A stretch of DNA of 64,000 bases from Candidatus Hodarchaeota archaeon (GTDB lineage Archaea; Asgardarchaeota; Heimdallarchaeia; Hodarchaeales; Hodarchaeaceae), in the NCBI GenBank assembly GCA_016840285.1, contig JAEOSR010000062.1:62001-126000 (forward strand), in the 5' to 3' direction. Position numbers and translations under genes: made by a program. This document shows positions 46,950 through 56,255 of the stretch, one piece after another (position 1 is the first letter of the stretch; each line of letters begins with the position of its first letter). The notes beneath the pieces were generated by a model. It had not been told where the DNA came from. It did not search any database and saw only the letters and a program-made list of their open reading frames with translations.

Positions 46950-48146
46950 TCAATTTTTAACGGAGTATACTTCTTTTCCATTTATGAAGACCTTTTCGAC
47001 CTTGCTGTAAAACTCAAAGGGGTGATCTGACCATATCACAATATCAGCATCTTTTCCTTCATTTAACGACCCAACACGGTCATCGATTCCCAATATTTCA
47101 GCTGGATTCTTAGTCACACAGTTTAATGCTTCTTCGCGCGTTAATCCTTCCTTTATTGCATACATTGGTAACAACTGAAAGTAGTCCATCGGAGTTAGAG
47201 AATCTGTTTGTAAAGCAACTTTCACTCCTGTTTTGACTAAAGTCACAACTGTTTTAAAAGATCGTTCACGAGTTTCTGGTTTACTCACCCAAAAGATTGT
47301 AGGACCTATCACAGCAGGCACTCCCTTTTTCGCGATAAATTCGGCGATTTTTTCTCCCTCTGTACAATGGATGAGAACAAGACGAATATCAAACTCCTCG
47401 GCAATCCTGATAATGGTAGCGATGTCATCAGCTCGATGGGCATGAGCATGGAGAGGTAATTCTTTCTTAATAACCTTAACAACTGTTTCCATCCCTAAAT
47501 CATGCTTTGGTGGGATGGGAGGTGCTTTTCCATGCTCTTCGGAGATTGAAAATCTTTTGTTGTAAGTTTCCCATTCTTGAATGTAATTTTTAGCATCCGT
47601 GAAAGTTTTTCTTAACAGTCCAGCAACACCCATTCTCGTTTGAGGCATTCTTTTATTTTCTTGGCCATGAACTCTTTTTGGATTCTCTCCCAATGCCACT
47701 TTTAATCCAGAGGGAGCTAATACTACCATCTCATCAACTACATTCTCTCCCAAAGGTTTGATGACGAATGCTTGACCAGAAATTACATTTCCAGAGCCTG
47801 GTCCCGTGTTGATACAAGTAACTCCTCCTTTAAGTACTTCCTTAAGGGACATCTCATTTGGATTAAAGGAGTCTAAACCTCTTAGGTGAGGAGTAATTGG
47901 ATTCGTCATTTCATTTCCATCTCTTCCAGCCCATCCTATCCCACCTTCGAAAAGACCCTGGTGTGTATGTGCGTCAATAAAACCTGGTAATACAAATTTA
48001 TTATCGGCGTTAATAATCTCACTACCTTCAGGAATGGTTATATTTGTTCCTACGGCATGAATTTTTTCCTCATCGAAGACTATACTTCCATTCTCAATTA
48101 ATCCTAGATTTGGACAAAGAATTTTCGCATTGACTATTGCTTTCAT
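46950..48146 (-). CDS. Amidohydrolase-family enzyme (imidazolonepropionase-like)
   Basis: 398 residues. The TIM-barrel metal motif DAHTHQG is near residue 58. Further ligands are in HAHAHRADD (about 234), LIHCTEG (about 258) and QTDS (about 312). The C-terminal EGKDADIVIWSDHPFE segment is the usual end of the cyclic amidohydrolase family. The set of ligands suggests a binuclear or mononuclear metal hydrolase of the imidazolonepropionase-like branch. Substrate unknown, perhaps a dipeptide or cyclic amide: it lies next to oligoendopeptidase F, with a 107-base gap on the same strand. Confidence 0.88.
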   Translation of the reverse strand: MKAIVNAKILCPNLGLIENGSIVFDEEKIHAVGTNITIPEGSEIINADNKFVLPGFIDAHTHQGLFEGGIGWAGRDGNEMTNPITPHLRGLDSFNPNEMSLKEVLKGGVTCINTGPGSGNVISGQAFVIKPLGENVVDEMVVLAPSGLKVALGENPKRVHGQENKRMPQTRMGVAGLLRKTFTDAKNYIQEWETYNKRFSISEEHGKAPPIPPKHDLGMETVVKVIKKELPLHAHAHRADDIATIIRIAEEFDIRLVLIHCTEGEKIAEFIAKKGVPAVIGPTIFWVSKPETRERSFKTVVTLVKTGVKVALQTDSLTPMDYFQLLPMYAIKEGLTREEALNCVTKNPAEILGIDDRVGSLNEGKDADIVIWSDHPFEFYSKVEKVFINGKEVYSVKN

Positions 48147-48253
48147 ACATTAAATCTCCATTGACTAACCTTCGGAAGTGTTGGCTGTTGAAATTACCTC
48201 TATAAACCAGATATCTATTTAGAGTAAAGATGATTTGGTTACAGTATTTTCAA

Positions 48254-50041
48254 TCAGGAACTCGTCCGCGTATCAACGATTATTTGGAACTCTTTTAACA
48301 ACTTCCAAAGATAATCAAAGCCTGCTTGCCAAAATTCAGGTTGTGTGATGTCTAAACCAACGGAAGCAGCCAGATCAACAGGAAATTGTGATCCACCAGC
48401 TTCGAGAATTTGCTTGTATTTGGGGATAAATGATTGACCTTCTTGAAGATATTTCTGGTAAAGTCCTAGAACGAATAACATTCCAAAGGAGTATGCATAA
48501 CAATAAAATACTCGGGGATCCAGAAAATGGGGAATAGTAGCCCAATTCCAACTCTGTTCAGGAAGAAAATCTACAGCATCTCCATATGTGTCTATAACAT
48601 GTTTATCCCAGATATCTGACATTTGTTGAGCAGATAAGTTCTCTTTAGCTCCCTTTTCATGACATTCATTTTCAAAGAAAACATACATCGTTTGACGGGA
48701 TATAGTGATAATTGCATCCTCTAGCTGACCTGCAAGGAGTTTTAGTTTCGCTTCCTCGTCAGTCAAAGTTTTTAACATTTTATCAATGAGAATTTGTTCT
48801 CCAAAAACAGATGCTGTTTCTGCAGTTACCAACGGTGGATAATAGTTAAAAATGGTTTGCTTTCTACCACTGAACATATCATGAAGGCCATGACCCATCT
48901 CGTGTGCTAAAGTACTTACTCCATCTGGTGTACCATCAAAAGACATATGAAGCACTGGATCAATTCCAGGTGCTATACCCATACAAAATGCGCCGAACCT
49001 CTTAGTTTTCCGAACTTCAGAGTCTATCAAATTCCGATGGAAAAATTTTTTCGCCATATCTCCAGTCTCAGGATCAAATCCACTATAGGCGTCTAGTACC
49101 ATTTGTTTAGCTTCCTCCCAAGTATATTTAATCACTTTCCCTAAGGGGGCGTAGAGATCTGAACCTTTTATTTTGTCTCCCTGGCCCATTAATCTGGCTT
49201 TGGCTTGATAATATTCTTGTACAAGTGAATAATTCTTCTTAATAATATTCATCATTGTTTGGACGATTTTTTCATCAGTCTGATTCCTAATATGAGCGGG
49301 AGTCATAGTTGTGGGGTACTTTCGAAGATCAACATCTTGACCGTGATTTTTCCAAATATTGTTAAAACAATGGTTTATAGCAATAGAATTATCAGCATAT
49401 TTTTGATAATAAACCGTCATAGCATTTTTACGGGTTTCAGGATTTGAATCACGGAATAAGGGGTAAATTTCTCCTGGTGCCATTTTTTTCACTTCCCCCT
49501 CAATTTCGACTTCAAATTCAAAAGCTGCTGTGAATTCCTGGTAGAATTTTTGCCAAGCGGTCCTACCTACAAGCGATTTTTGCGAAAGTACTTGTTCTAC
49601 TCTCTCTGAGAGCAAATAAGGTTGTTTTAATCGCTTAACCTTGATATAATGATGATAATTTGCTAATAATGGATCCTGAAGGTATTCATCTATCTTGTCC
49701 TTTTTTAGTTCATTTAGCTCCAATGTGATCCAGATTAATTTATTGTCAATGTCAACAGCTCGTTGTTGCATTCTAGCATAAAGAGCTTTATGATCTTCAT
49801 TTGTTGTCTCTTGGTAAAATAACAGAGCACCATATGCTCCCGCTTTTGAGGCTAGTGTTTCAACCTTTTCGGCTTGTATAAAAAGGTTAAGTAATTCATT
49901 TGCAGAAAGCTCACCTTCTTTTAATTTTCCATGATATTGATCCAATCCATCAGCTATTTTATCAGCCTGATTCAAGTCTTCATCAATCTCTGGATCATTA
50001 AATCCTTTATATAAAAATGATAAATCCCATTTGCTAGTCAA
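48254..50041 (-). CDS. pepF: Oligoendopeptidase F (M3 family)
   Basis: About 595 residues, typical for PepF. The zinc motif HEMGH is near residue 385 (TLAHEMGHGLHD), and the downstream ligand Glu is in TAETASVFGE. The N-terminal helical region and the conserved YCYAYSFGMLF block near the end fit the M3B subfamily. It cleaves short peptides in the cytosol. TTG 50041 is the preferred start, since GGAG lies nine bases upstream; another TTG at 50050 lies too close to that site. The downstream amidohydrolase may continue peptide or amide breakdown. Confidence 0.93.
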   Translation of the reverse strand: MTSKWDLSFLYKGFNDPEIDEDLNQADKIADGLDQYHGKLKEGELSANELLNLFIQAEKVETLASKAGAYGALLFYQETTNEDHKALYARMQQRAVDIDNKLIWITLELNELKKDKIDEYLQDPLLANYHHYIKVKRLKQPYLLSERVEQVLSQKSLVGRTAWQKFYQEFTAAFEFEVEIEGEVKKMAPGEIYPLFRDSNPETRKNAMTVYYQKYADNSIAINHCFNNIWKNHGQDVDLRKYPTTMTPAHIRNQTDEKIVQTMMNIIKKNYSLVQEYYQAKARLMGQGDKIKGSDLYAPLGKVIKYTWEEAKQMVLDAYSGFDPETGDMAKKFFHRNLIDSEVRKTKRFGAFCMGIAPGIDPVLHMSFDGTPDGVSTLAHEMGHGLHDMFSGRKQTIFNYYPPLVTAETASVFGEQILIDKMLKTLTDEEAKLKLLAGQLEDAIITISRQTMYVFFENECHEKGAKENLSAQQMSDIWDKHVIDTYGDAVDFLPEQSWNWATIPHFLDPRVFYCYAYSFGMLFVLGLYQKYLQEGQSFIPKYKQILEAGGSQFPVDLAASVGLDITQPEFWQAGFDYLWKLLKEFQIIVDTRTSS

Positions 50042-50050
50042 TGAATACAA

Positions 50051-50854
50051 ACTCCTTTTTCCAAAGTATATGTGCTTCTTACTTGTGAATGGTGGTCATT
50101 TGCTTGAATTATCTAAAATTTATTATTACGAATAGGATATGTCAAAATTATAATTGCTATTCAAATGATAACCTCAGAGTTATTAACTCCTCTAAATGAA
50201 AACATTTTTAAGAGTAAATCAGGTAAAAAACCGTTAGAATCTATGACTAAGTCGGGTCTTGTGTCAACGGGTGCAAAACCTCACTCTTCGCATTCGTCCC
50301 AGTAAGAATGGGAAATGGTCAGGCGGGCAAAGAGTTTTGGCTTAGATATCCCAACCGAATCACAGGAAGTCATGATTGCGAGTAGATTCATAAACACGCA
50401 CTCCTGAAAATTTGTCTGACAAATGGACAGGATAGAGGGCATAGGGTTATGCCCAATATGATGGAGGCTAGCAACTGTAACGAGTTAGTTAATGACCTCA
50501 TGTGAATACAACTGACTAGCTTTGATAGCACTTGTGATAACCTTCTGACACTGATAAATCAATTTTTTTTCACTAAATCATTATAAACGTGCTCAGAATT
50601 TGATTTAAGCAAACTTATACAGGGATAAGACATCTTTAGAAGAAAATTATTTTTTAGAAATCTCATTTACAAGCATTCCAGACGTTTATGCTAAAACGTG
50701 TGATTTTAACACATTTATTATGTAAGTTATTACTGTAGTTAGGTTTAATTGTAGTTGTACTTAAAATATCGGACTTAGCTTTTTTAAAGTGAATTGTACA
50801 TAAAGGGAACTTGACTATTCAATTTGAATAAAAACAACAAGAAGGATAAGAATC
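50051..50854. other. Longest gene-free gap, 804 bases
   Basis: It lies between the divergent pepF and acyl-CoA dehydrogenase genes. The middle part (about 50235-50570) is visibly richer in G+C than its surroundings and packed with hairpins, and is listed separately as a candidate RNA gene. The flanks are AT-rich. No open frame with a convincing ribosome site was found; the longest ATG frame in the structured part stops after 20 codons. Confidence 0.6.
50235..50570 (+). ncRNA. Candidate structured non-coding RNA
   Basis: In an AT-rich gap this segment shows raised G+C and several nested hairpins. A stem pairs CAAAA/CTCTT (50274-50288) with AAGAG/TTTTG (50330-50339) and encloses TCCCA/TGGGA (50297-50313). 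Others are CAGGA/TCCTG (around 50363 and 50402), TTTGTC/GACAAA (50411-50423) and GGGCAT/ATGCCC (50437-50454). AGGCTAG/CTAGCTT (near 50465 and 50516) could close a further domain. A T8 run at 50563-50570 follows. An ATTTTTAAG element near 50205 could be the promoter. It does not show the RNase P or SRP RNA core motifs I know. Strand is inferred from the T-run. Not recognised as any family. Confidence 0.45.
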
Positions 50855-52126
50855 ATGAAAATTCAACTTCTGGAAGACGAAATCCTAGACATAATGAAGT
50901 TAGAAAATCAATTTGGAGTATTTAACAACAATATGATGATGCTCCTAGATGATGAAGATAAGGCTTATGTTGAAGAAATTCAAAGCCTGTGTATTGAGCA
51001 AGAAGAGAAAATTGGAGGAATCAATGGGCATAATAACGATGATTATTACGATTGGTTTGAATGGGCAGGTAAACATGGTCTTATTAACCGTAGTAACGAA
51101 TACCCCCATCGTTCTGATCTCCGAACAGGCATGAAAGCTGAACTCCTGCGCTGCTGGACAATGGATATATTTAATCCTCAATTTAACATGGCAATGGGAG
51201 CCTCTAGTCTTTGTATCAATCCTATTGCTCATCATAATAATGACCAAGAGAGCCTCGTAAAAGACCTTCAAGATTTGCTCGATGGTAAAAAAATCGGGTG
51301 TATAGGAATCACAGAACCAAAGCAGGGTTCTGATGCTGTTAACATGAAAGTTAAGGCTGAAAAAGCTGATGGTGGTTACGTTATCAATGGGGTAAAATGT
51401 TATACAACTAATGGGCCGAAAGCTGACATGTGTGCAGTCTACGCAGTTCTAAACGAAGAAGATCCACGGAGTACAATGGTTCAAGGTATTTCTCATAAGG
51501 ATTGGGATCGTGGATTTAAAGCAGAAAGGATAGGAATTCCTTCTGTAAGTAAAGTCCATATAGGGAAGACAATCTTTGAAGATGCCTTTATCCCAGAAGA
51601 ATATATGACAGGCGGCCCTGGCGAAGGATATCATATTTTATTCGAAGGACTTGTACCAGAAAGAATTGGTATTGCTGCGACAAATGTAGGTCAAATGTGG
51701 GGCGCTTTTTCATTAGCTTCACTTTATTCAACTGTGAGACAGCAATTTAAATCAAAAATTCTACTCCATCAAGCAGTTGGTATGTCTGTTCTAGCAAAAT
51801 ATCATTCACGACTTACATCAATAACAATGGCTTTGTTAAAATTAGCAGAAGCTTATGATGCTAAAGGAGATGAGCTTGCAGGTATAAGTCCGTTTATGAA
51901 TCCTTTTGTTGCAATGGCCTCTCAAATGAAAGAATATGCAGCATCCCTTGTTCATGATTTAACATATGAGTGTATGCACGCAATGGGTGGTACAGGTGTT
52001 ACAGACCAAACTAAGATGCCAATAATTCAAGGAGTCTCTGAGATTGCAGAAGTAGTTGGTGGGACTCGCAATGTTCAGCTACTCATAGGCAGCCGAACTA
52101 TCAATACAATGGTCAAAATGATCTAA
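50855..52126 (+). CDS. Acyl-CoA dehydrogenase-family flavoprotein
   Basis: 423 residues. The fold blocks are recognisable: the FAD-binding GITEPKQGSDAVNMK near residue 150, GYVINGVKCYTTNGPKAD near 175, and MGGTGVTDQTK near 380. The usual catalytic Glu position of medium-chain enzymes is Gly (G402 in VVGGT), while E269 in LVPERIG aligns with the alternative catalytic Glu of isovaleryl- and long-chain-type enzymes. It is thus probably active on branched or unusual acyl-CoA esters, or a related substrate. It is a single-gene unit behind the structured gap, with a leader rich in A. Confidence 0.88.
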   Translation: MKIQLLEDEILDIMKLENQFGVFNNNMMMLLDDEDKAYVEEIQSLCIEQEEKIGGINGHNNDDYYDWFEWAGKHGLINRSNEYPHRSDLRTGMKAELLRCWTMDIFNPQFNMAMGASSLCINPIAHHNNDQESLVKDLQDLLDGKKIGCIGITEPKQGSDAVNMKVKAEKADGGYVINGVKCYTTNGPKADMCAVYAVLNEEDPRSTMVQGISHKDWDRGFKAERIGIPSVSKVHIGKTIFEDAFIPEEYMTGGPGEGYHILFEGLVPERIGIAATNVGQMWGAFSLASLYSTVRQQFKSKILLHQAVGMSVLAKYHSRLTSITMALLKLAEAYDAKGDELAGISPFMNPFVAMASQMKEYAASLVHDLTYECMHAMGGTGVTDQTKMPIIQGVSEIAEVVGGTRNVQLLIGSRTINTMVKMI

Positions 52127-52142
52127 GGGGTCTTAATCTCCC

Positions 52143-52165
52143 CTTCTTCTTCTTTTTCTTTTAAT
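52143..52165 (+). terminator. Pyrimidine-rich terminator
   Basis: A CT-rich tract with runs of T follows the stop of the acyl-CoA dehydrogenase by about 20 bases; this is the archaeal type of terminator. Confidence 0.35.
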
Positions 52166-52296
52166 TTCTAAATCACTCCTTTTTTCCTTTCATAATTATC
52201 TCTTATTGGGGATTAGTCTTAAAAGACTGTTACACAAAAGAATGTATTTAAAATCCAAGAACTTCCTAAATAAATAATCGATTGGAGTTAATTACA

Positions 52297-53499
52297 TTGT
52301 CAATGATCAAAAAAGCAATCGAAGCTGTTGATATCAATAATTTATATGAGCACATACTCTCACTTGAAGGAGTTAAACACGCTCTTGATTCGTATGATAT
52401 GTTAATTCAAGCAGGAGAATATATCGAAAAATCACTCCAACAATACGATATTACTACAAACAGACACTTTTTCACCGTAGAGGGGATAGAGAAAGATTTT
52501 TTCAATGTAGAAGGTTTTTTAAAAGCCCCTATGGATCTATCCAAACCTACATTCTTAATAACCAACCATTATGATACTGTTTATTCTACTCCTGGTGCCG
52601 ATGACAACGCAAGTGGAGTAGCAGTCATGTTAGAAGTTGCTCGTGTTCTTAGCAAATTAAATTTTAAAAAAAATATTATTTTTGTCAGTTTTAATCTAGA
52701 AGAATTTTCTCCTAGTTTACAGAACCCGATAAGAAAGATTGGTAGCAAGTATGGAGTCTTTGATAGGAAATATCGTTATATTTCCTGGCCATTAAAGAAA
52801 TATACAGACCAATTTAAAAAACAGATAATTGCATCGGGACCAACAAAACCTTTCCTTGATGAGGATGAATGGAACAAATTTGAGGCAAAAGGGAAATTAG
52901 AATTGAAAAACAAGGAACTTAAATTCTTCAAGGAACAGAATAGGATATTTCGTGAATCAGCTCGAGATGATCCCTTTGGTAGAAGTTTTTGTTTGGGTAG
53001 TGATGCGTACTCAAAATATGTCGTTGAAAAAAAGATGAATCTTGCTGGGATTATTAATCTCGAATCGATAGGTTTTGCAACCAACGAACCTTATTCTCAA
53101 CGATTGCCTCGTGGTATTAGTTTAGATATGTTCAAAACTCATAGTACCGATCATAAACAATTGATAGGTAATTATATTACTATCATTGGTGATGAAAACT
53201 CTCAGGTTCTTACAAATACTTTCTTTAATTCATCTCAACATGATTTGATCAAACTGCCTTGTGCTTGCTTAGACGTTCCTTTAAATTATGAAGGAATTAA
53301 GCAAACCATGCCTGATCTATTAAGAAGTGATCATGCTCCCTTCTGGAGACTTGGAATTCCTGCAATTATGGTAACTGATACCGCTAGTTTCCGTAATCCT
53401 TTTTATCATACTGGGGGTGACACAATAAACACATTGGATTTTCCATTCATGAAAAAGATTTGTCAAACTACTCTTTCAACAATAATTAGCATGTTTTAA
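52297..53499 (+). CDS. M28-family zinc aminopeptidase, intact active site
   Basis: About 400 residues from TTG 52297 (GGAG nine bases upstream); ATG 52303 is also possible. The full M28 ligand set is seen: HYD in TNHYDTVYS, GADDNASG, the Glu-Glu pair in FNLEEFSP, an E in NLESIGF and the final His in FYHTGGD. There is no signal peptide, so it works inside the cell. It contains a lysine-rich insertion of about 100 residues between the second and third ligand regions. Its complete site contrasts with the degenerate M28 domain of the fusion at 17477. Confidence 0.9.
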   Translation: MSMIKKAIEAVDINNLYEHILSLEGVKHALDSYDMLIQAGEYIEKSLQQYDITTNRHFFTVEGIEKDFFNVEGFLKAPMDLSKPTFLITNHYDTVYSTPGADDNASGVAVMLEVARVLSKLNFKKNIIFVSFNLEEFSPSLQNPIRKIGSKYGVFDRKYRYISWPLKKYTDQFKKQIIASGPTKPFLDEDEWNKFEAKGKLELKNKELKFFKEQNRIFRESARDDPFGRSFCLGSDAYSKYVVEKKMNLAGIINLESIGFATNEPYSQRLPRGISLDMFKTHSTDHKQLIGNYITIIGDENSQVLTNTFFNSSQHDLIKLPCACLDVPLNYEGIKQTMPDLLRSDHAPFWRLGIPAIMVTDTASFRNPFYHTGGDTINTLDFPFMKKICQTTLSTIISMF

Positions 53500-53581
53500 A
53501 GGGTGCAGACAGAATATTATTTAAGGATGAAAACATTAAAGAATAAATTAACCTCAAGCAGATAAGAGAACGTGAAATATA

Positions 53582-53731
53582 ATGCTCAAAAAACTCAAGA
53601 AAGAGGCTGGAAAAAAGAAGGAAGAAGCGGAAAAACTGGGTAAGAAAACAGCTGAGAAAGGAAAAACAATTGGAAAGAAAGTTAAAGACGAAGCTGAAAA
53701 GAAAATAAAGGGAAACGAGGAGAAAGGATAA
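53582..53731 (+). CDS. 49-residue lysine-rich peptide
   Basis: ATG at 53582, stop TAA at 53729-53731. Nearly 40 percent of residues are Lys and another fifth Glu, with an Ala/Gly/Thr remainder and no aromatics. The repeated KK-x-E-x-A-E-K pattern would form one long amphipathic, highly charged helix, like histone H1-tail or LEA-type peptides. A CGTGA lies six bases upstream. It may bind DNA or RNA, but nothing specific can be said. Confidence 0.5.
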   Translation: MLKKLKKEAGKKKEEAEKLGKKTAEKGKTIGKKVKDEAEKKIKGNEEKG

Positions 53732-54012
53732 TTTTGAATACTGATTCCTTTATGAAAGCGTTCCAGCATTAGACTCTCCCATTACTGAGACTGATTCTGA
53801 TTGAATTTCTATACGTGAATTTTGTCGGTTCATTTCCATTCAAAATGCGAGGTTTCTTTTTTTTTTTAGTATTTCCTTATTTCTTCTCTAAGATTACGAA
53901 TATCCGGAAAAATTGTTCAGGTGATTTTTTTAAGCAAAGTTGTTTTTTTAATCAATAAATGAGTACATTTTTCCAAAGAAAAACTTGATGACGCTGGTAC
54001 GGTGACCCTTGA

Positions 54013-54918
54013 ATGACGCTCCTTTCAGTCAAAGTCTTTGACGAGAATAATTCAGAATTAATTTCAACTGTCTCCATTTCTAGTAATCAACAGTTCCATA
54101 GTTTAATACCAGTTATTGGAAAGTTAGCACGAGAAGAGACTCAGAAGGGACATACTCAAGGAATAATTATTAGTAATCAATTGATAGCATTTCGTACCAC
54201 CATTCAAGATCTAATGTTAGTTTCGGTTGCCTCAATTAATACCTCTTTTCAACGGCTTGAATTGTTTTTAAACCTCCTTAATGAATATTTGAGTAAAGAT
54301 ATCCCTACTTCTGAGTCCATCGTTTCGTCGAAGCATTTTCAAGATTTATGTAATTCAATAGTAAAAGCAGTTGACAGCTCAAACACAGGATTAAAAATTG
54401 CTCTTCTCGGATTAGATCGCTCAGGTAAAAGTACCTTTGTTAGCTATTTAAGAGAAGATCGTCCCCTTGCTGGATTCGAGTCTTATCAACCGACACAGCT
54501 ACTGGACATCATTAAAATAGATCCGATAGGAAATTTGCCACAAATACAGTTTTTTGACCTTGGATATGCTTTTCAGCAGCAATGGTGGAGATTTAGTAAC
54601 GAATCTGACGGGTATATATTTTTTGTAGACAGTTCAGACTCAAAACGGATTAGAAAGTCACAAGATTTGTTTCAAGAAATCCGTAGCTTCTGGGACCAGC
54701 CTTTCGTTGTCGCTGCAAATATGCGAGATATTAGTAAAATAACCAATATTCGGAAATACCTTGCGCGAAGATTTCGTATTTCTAGCAGGAAAATCTACGA
54801 AACAAACACTTGGACTGGGGATGGAATTTCGGCTCTTCTTGAAGGATTAGTTAAAAATGAGTTACAAGGAAACAAACTAGCAGTTTCCATTGTTCATCCG
54901 AACAGAAAAAAGAAATAG
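54013..54918 (+). CDS. Longin-like domain fused to Arf-type small GTPase
   Basis: 301 residues. Residues 1-105 have the alternating strand and helix pattern of a longin/profilin-like domain, starting LLSVKVFDENN. Residues 125-290 are a small GTPase: P-loop GLDRSGKST (133-141), G3 DLG (182-184) followed by AFQQQWWRF, then GYIFFVDSSD, which match the Arf/SR-beta order. G4 is ANMRD (N236, D239), where the usual Lys after Asn is Met. The tail is basic. The combination resembles the two eukaryotic SRP-receptor subunits, alpha with its longin part and beta with its Arf-like GTPase, within one chain. ATG 54013 has GGTGA seven bases upstream. Confidence 0.82.
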   Translation: MTLLSVKVFDENNSELISTVSISSNQQFHSLIPVIGKLAREETQKGHTQGIIISNQLIAFRTTIQDLMLVSVASINTSFQRLELFLNLLNEYLSKDIPTSESIVSSKHFQDLCNSIVKAVDSSNTGLKIALLGLDRSGKSTFVSYLREDRPLAGFESYQPTQLLDIIKIDPIGNLPQIQFFDLGYAFQQQWWRFSNESDGYIFFVDSSDSKRIRKSQDLFQEIRSFWDQPFVVAANMRDISKITNIRKYLARRFRISSRKIYETNTWTGDGISALLEGLVKNELQGNKLAVSIVHPNRKKK

Positions 54919-55076
54919 AAACTTATTTTAATGTAGTTTCGACAGGATATTAATTTTAAAACCGTGACAATGAATATTGTCATTGTAAATAAAGTAGGAA
55001 TGCAGTTATTCTAGGGCGAATTTTCTTTTTTAGTCCAATTTTAGGCATTGAGATACAATTCAATAGTGAGAATCAG

Positions 55077-55847
55077 ATGGTTGAGAATCAGGAAACTCAA
55101 GATTTATTTCATCAGTTAGAAGAGGCTCATAAAGATCTCGAATTCTTCATAGATCTGCTTACACATGATGTTTCCAGTCAAACGATGATAACTTATAGTT
55201 GTTTAGAGGAATTGAAGTTTGTCATTGATAAAAAGGATGAAGATTCTCAATTTTTTATGCAAACAGCATTCCAAAGCCTGCTACGAGCTCAAATGGTAAT
55301 TGATCAAGTTAAATTACTATCAAAAATTAAAAGTCTACATGATGGGGATTACACACCTATCGACTTGTGTGGTGTTGTTAATCGTTCCATAACTTCCGTT
55401 AAAGGAATGTTTTCTGATGAAAAAATAGAGATCAGTACTTCTTTCCCAAAAAAGCATTGTTTTGTGCAAGGAACAACAATACTCGACAATTGTATTATCA
55501 ATCTTTTACAGAATGCAGTATTAGCAGATCAAAATCCCATCAAAATGGTTGAAGTTATCATTAGTGATGTTCAGGATTCTAATCAGTGGAAAATCGATGT
55601 CATAGATCATGGAGAGGGGATACCAGATTCAAATAAAGAAAAAATCTTCCAACGTTGGTTTCGAGCCAGGTCGGAGAAGAGAGGCTCAGGATTGGGACTC
55701 TATATTGTTAAAACAATATTAGAAAAGTTTGGAGGAGAAATTAGCGTTTCTAACAGGATTATAGGTGATTACACCCAAGGAACTCATTTTGAGATTTCTT
55801 TACCTAAGATTGAGATTGCAAATTTTCCCGCGAGCTTAGAAACCTAA
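55077..55847 (+). CDS. Soluble histidine kinase without sensor domain
   Basis: 256 residues. The phospho-acceptor H30 lies in LTHDVSS, and the ATP-binding domain has the N box (LLQNAV), G1 (DHGEGIP), F box (IFQRWFR) and G2 (GSGLGLYIV). No PAS, GAF or membrane segment precedes the H box. Input must therefore come from another protein. No response regulator is adjacent. It lies downstream of the longin-GTPase with a 158-base gap. Confidence 0.9.
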   Translation: MVENQETQDLFHQLEEAHKDLEFFIDLLTHDVSSQTMITYSCLEELKFVIDKKDEDSQFFMQTAFQSLLRAQMVIDQVKLLSKIKSLHDGDYTPIDLCGVVNRSITSVKGMFSDEKIEISTSFPKKHCFVQGTTILDNCIINLLQNAVLADQNPIKMVEVIISDVQDSNQWKIDVIDHGEGIPDSNKEKIFQRWFRARSEKRGSGLGLYIVKTILEKFGGEISVSNRIIGDYTQGTHFEISLPKIEIANFPASLET

Positions 55848-56255
55848 GATAGGGGATAAGAGAACCCCTAATAAAACCATGATGTATATTGAAATTAGAC
55901 TAACAATTCCAGCTCGTTCCATTCTAACAAAAAATTGAACTGAGATTGCACGAGCGGATAGAAGTATCACCCAAAGCTGAAGTATAATAGCTAGAGCTAA
56001 TGGGGTAATAGATTGAGTTAAATCAATTATATTTGCTAATACGAGAAGGGGAAAGATTCCTAATGGTCGCAAAGACATACCTAAAAAGATAGCAGTTGTC
56101 ATAATATCTTCTAAAGTCATTATTTTCTTCTGAAGTAATTGTCTAGAAAGAAGCAACACCAATATAGTTAAAATTACCCATGATAACACAATGCTCCTTA
56201 AACTGATAAGAATGTCCTTTCTCGGATTTATATCAGAATAAAAGAGGAATATCAA
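55836..56255 (-). CDS. Unknown integral membrane protein, start uncertain
   Basis: At least 139 residues with three to four hydrophobic helices, from a TTG at 56255. The same frame stays open and hydrophobic for another 36 codons up to a stop at 56364-56366, but offers no ATG, GTG or TTG. The true start may thus be a rare codon, or there is a disrupted 5' part. The 3' end overlaps the histidine-kinase gene by 12 bases on the other strand. Family not recognised. Confidence 0.5.
   Translation of the reverse strand: MIFLFYSDINPRKDILISLRSIVLSWVILTILVLLLSRQLLQKKIMTLEDIMTTAIFLGMSLRPLGIFPLLVLANIIDLTQSITPLALAIILQLWVILLSARAISVQFFVRMERAGIVSLISIYIMVLLGVLLSPILGF

Noticed and set aside
46825..47010. 61-codon plus-strand frame between the RING protein and amidohydrolase genes
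   Set aside because: It overlaps both flanking genes on the other strand, has no convincing ribosome site and its make-up looks like chance.
50235..50570. RNase P RNA, SRP RNA or group II intron as identity of the structured segment
   Set aside because: Core conserved motifs of RNase P and SRP RNA are not visible, and no intron domain V or reverse transcriptase frame is present. It is kept only as an unassigned candidate.
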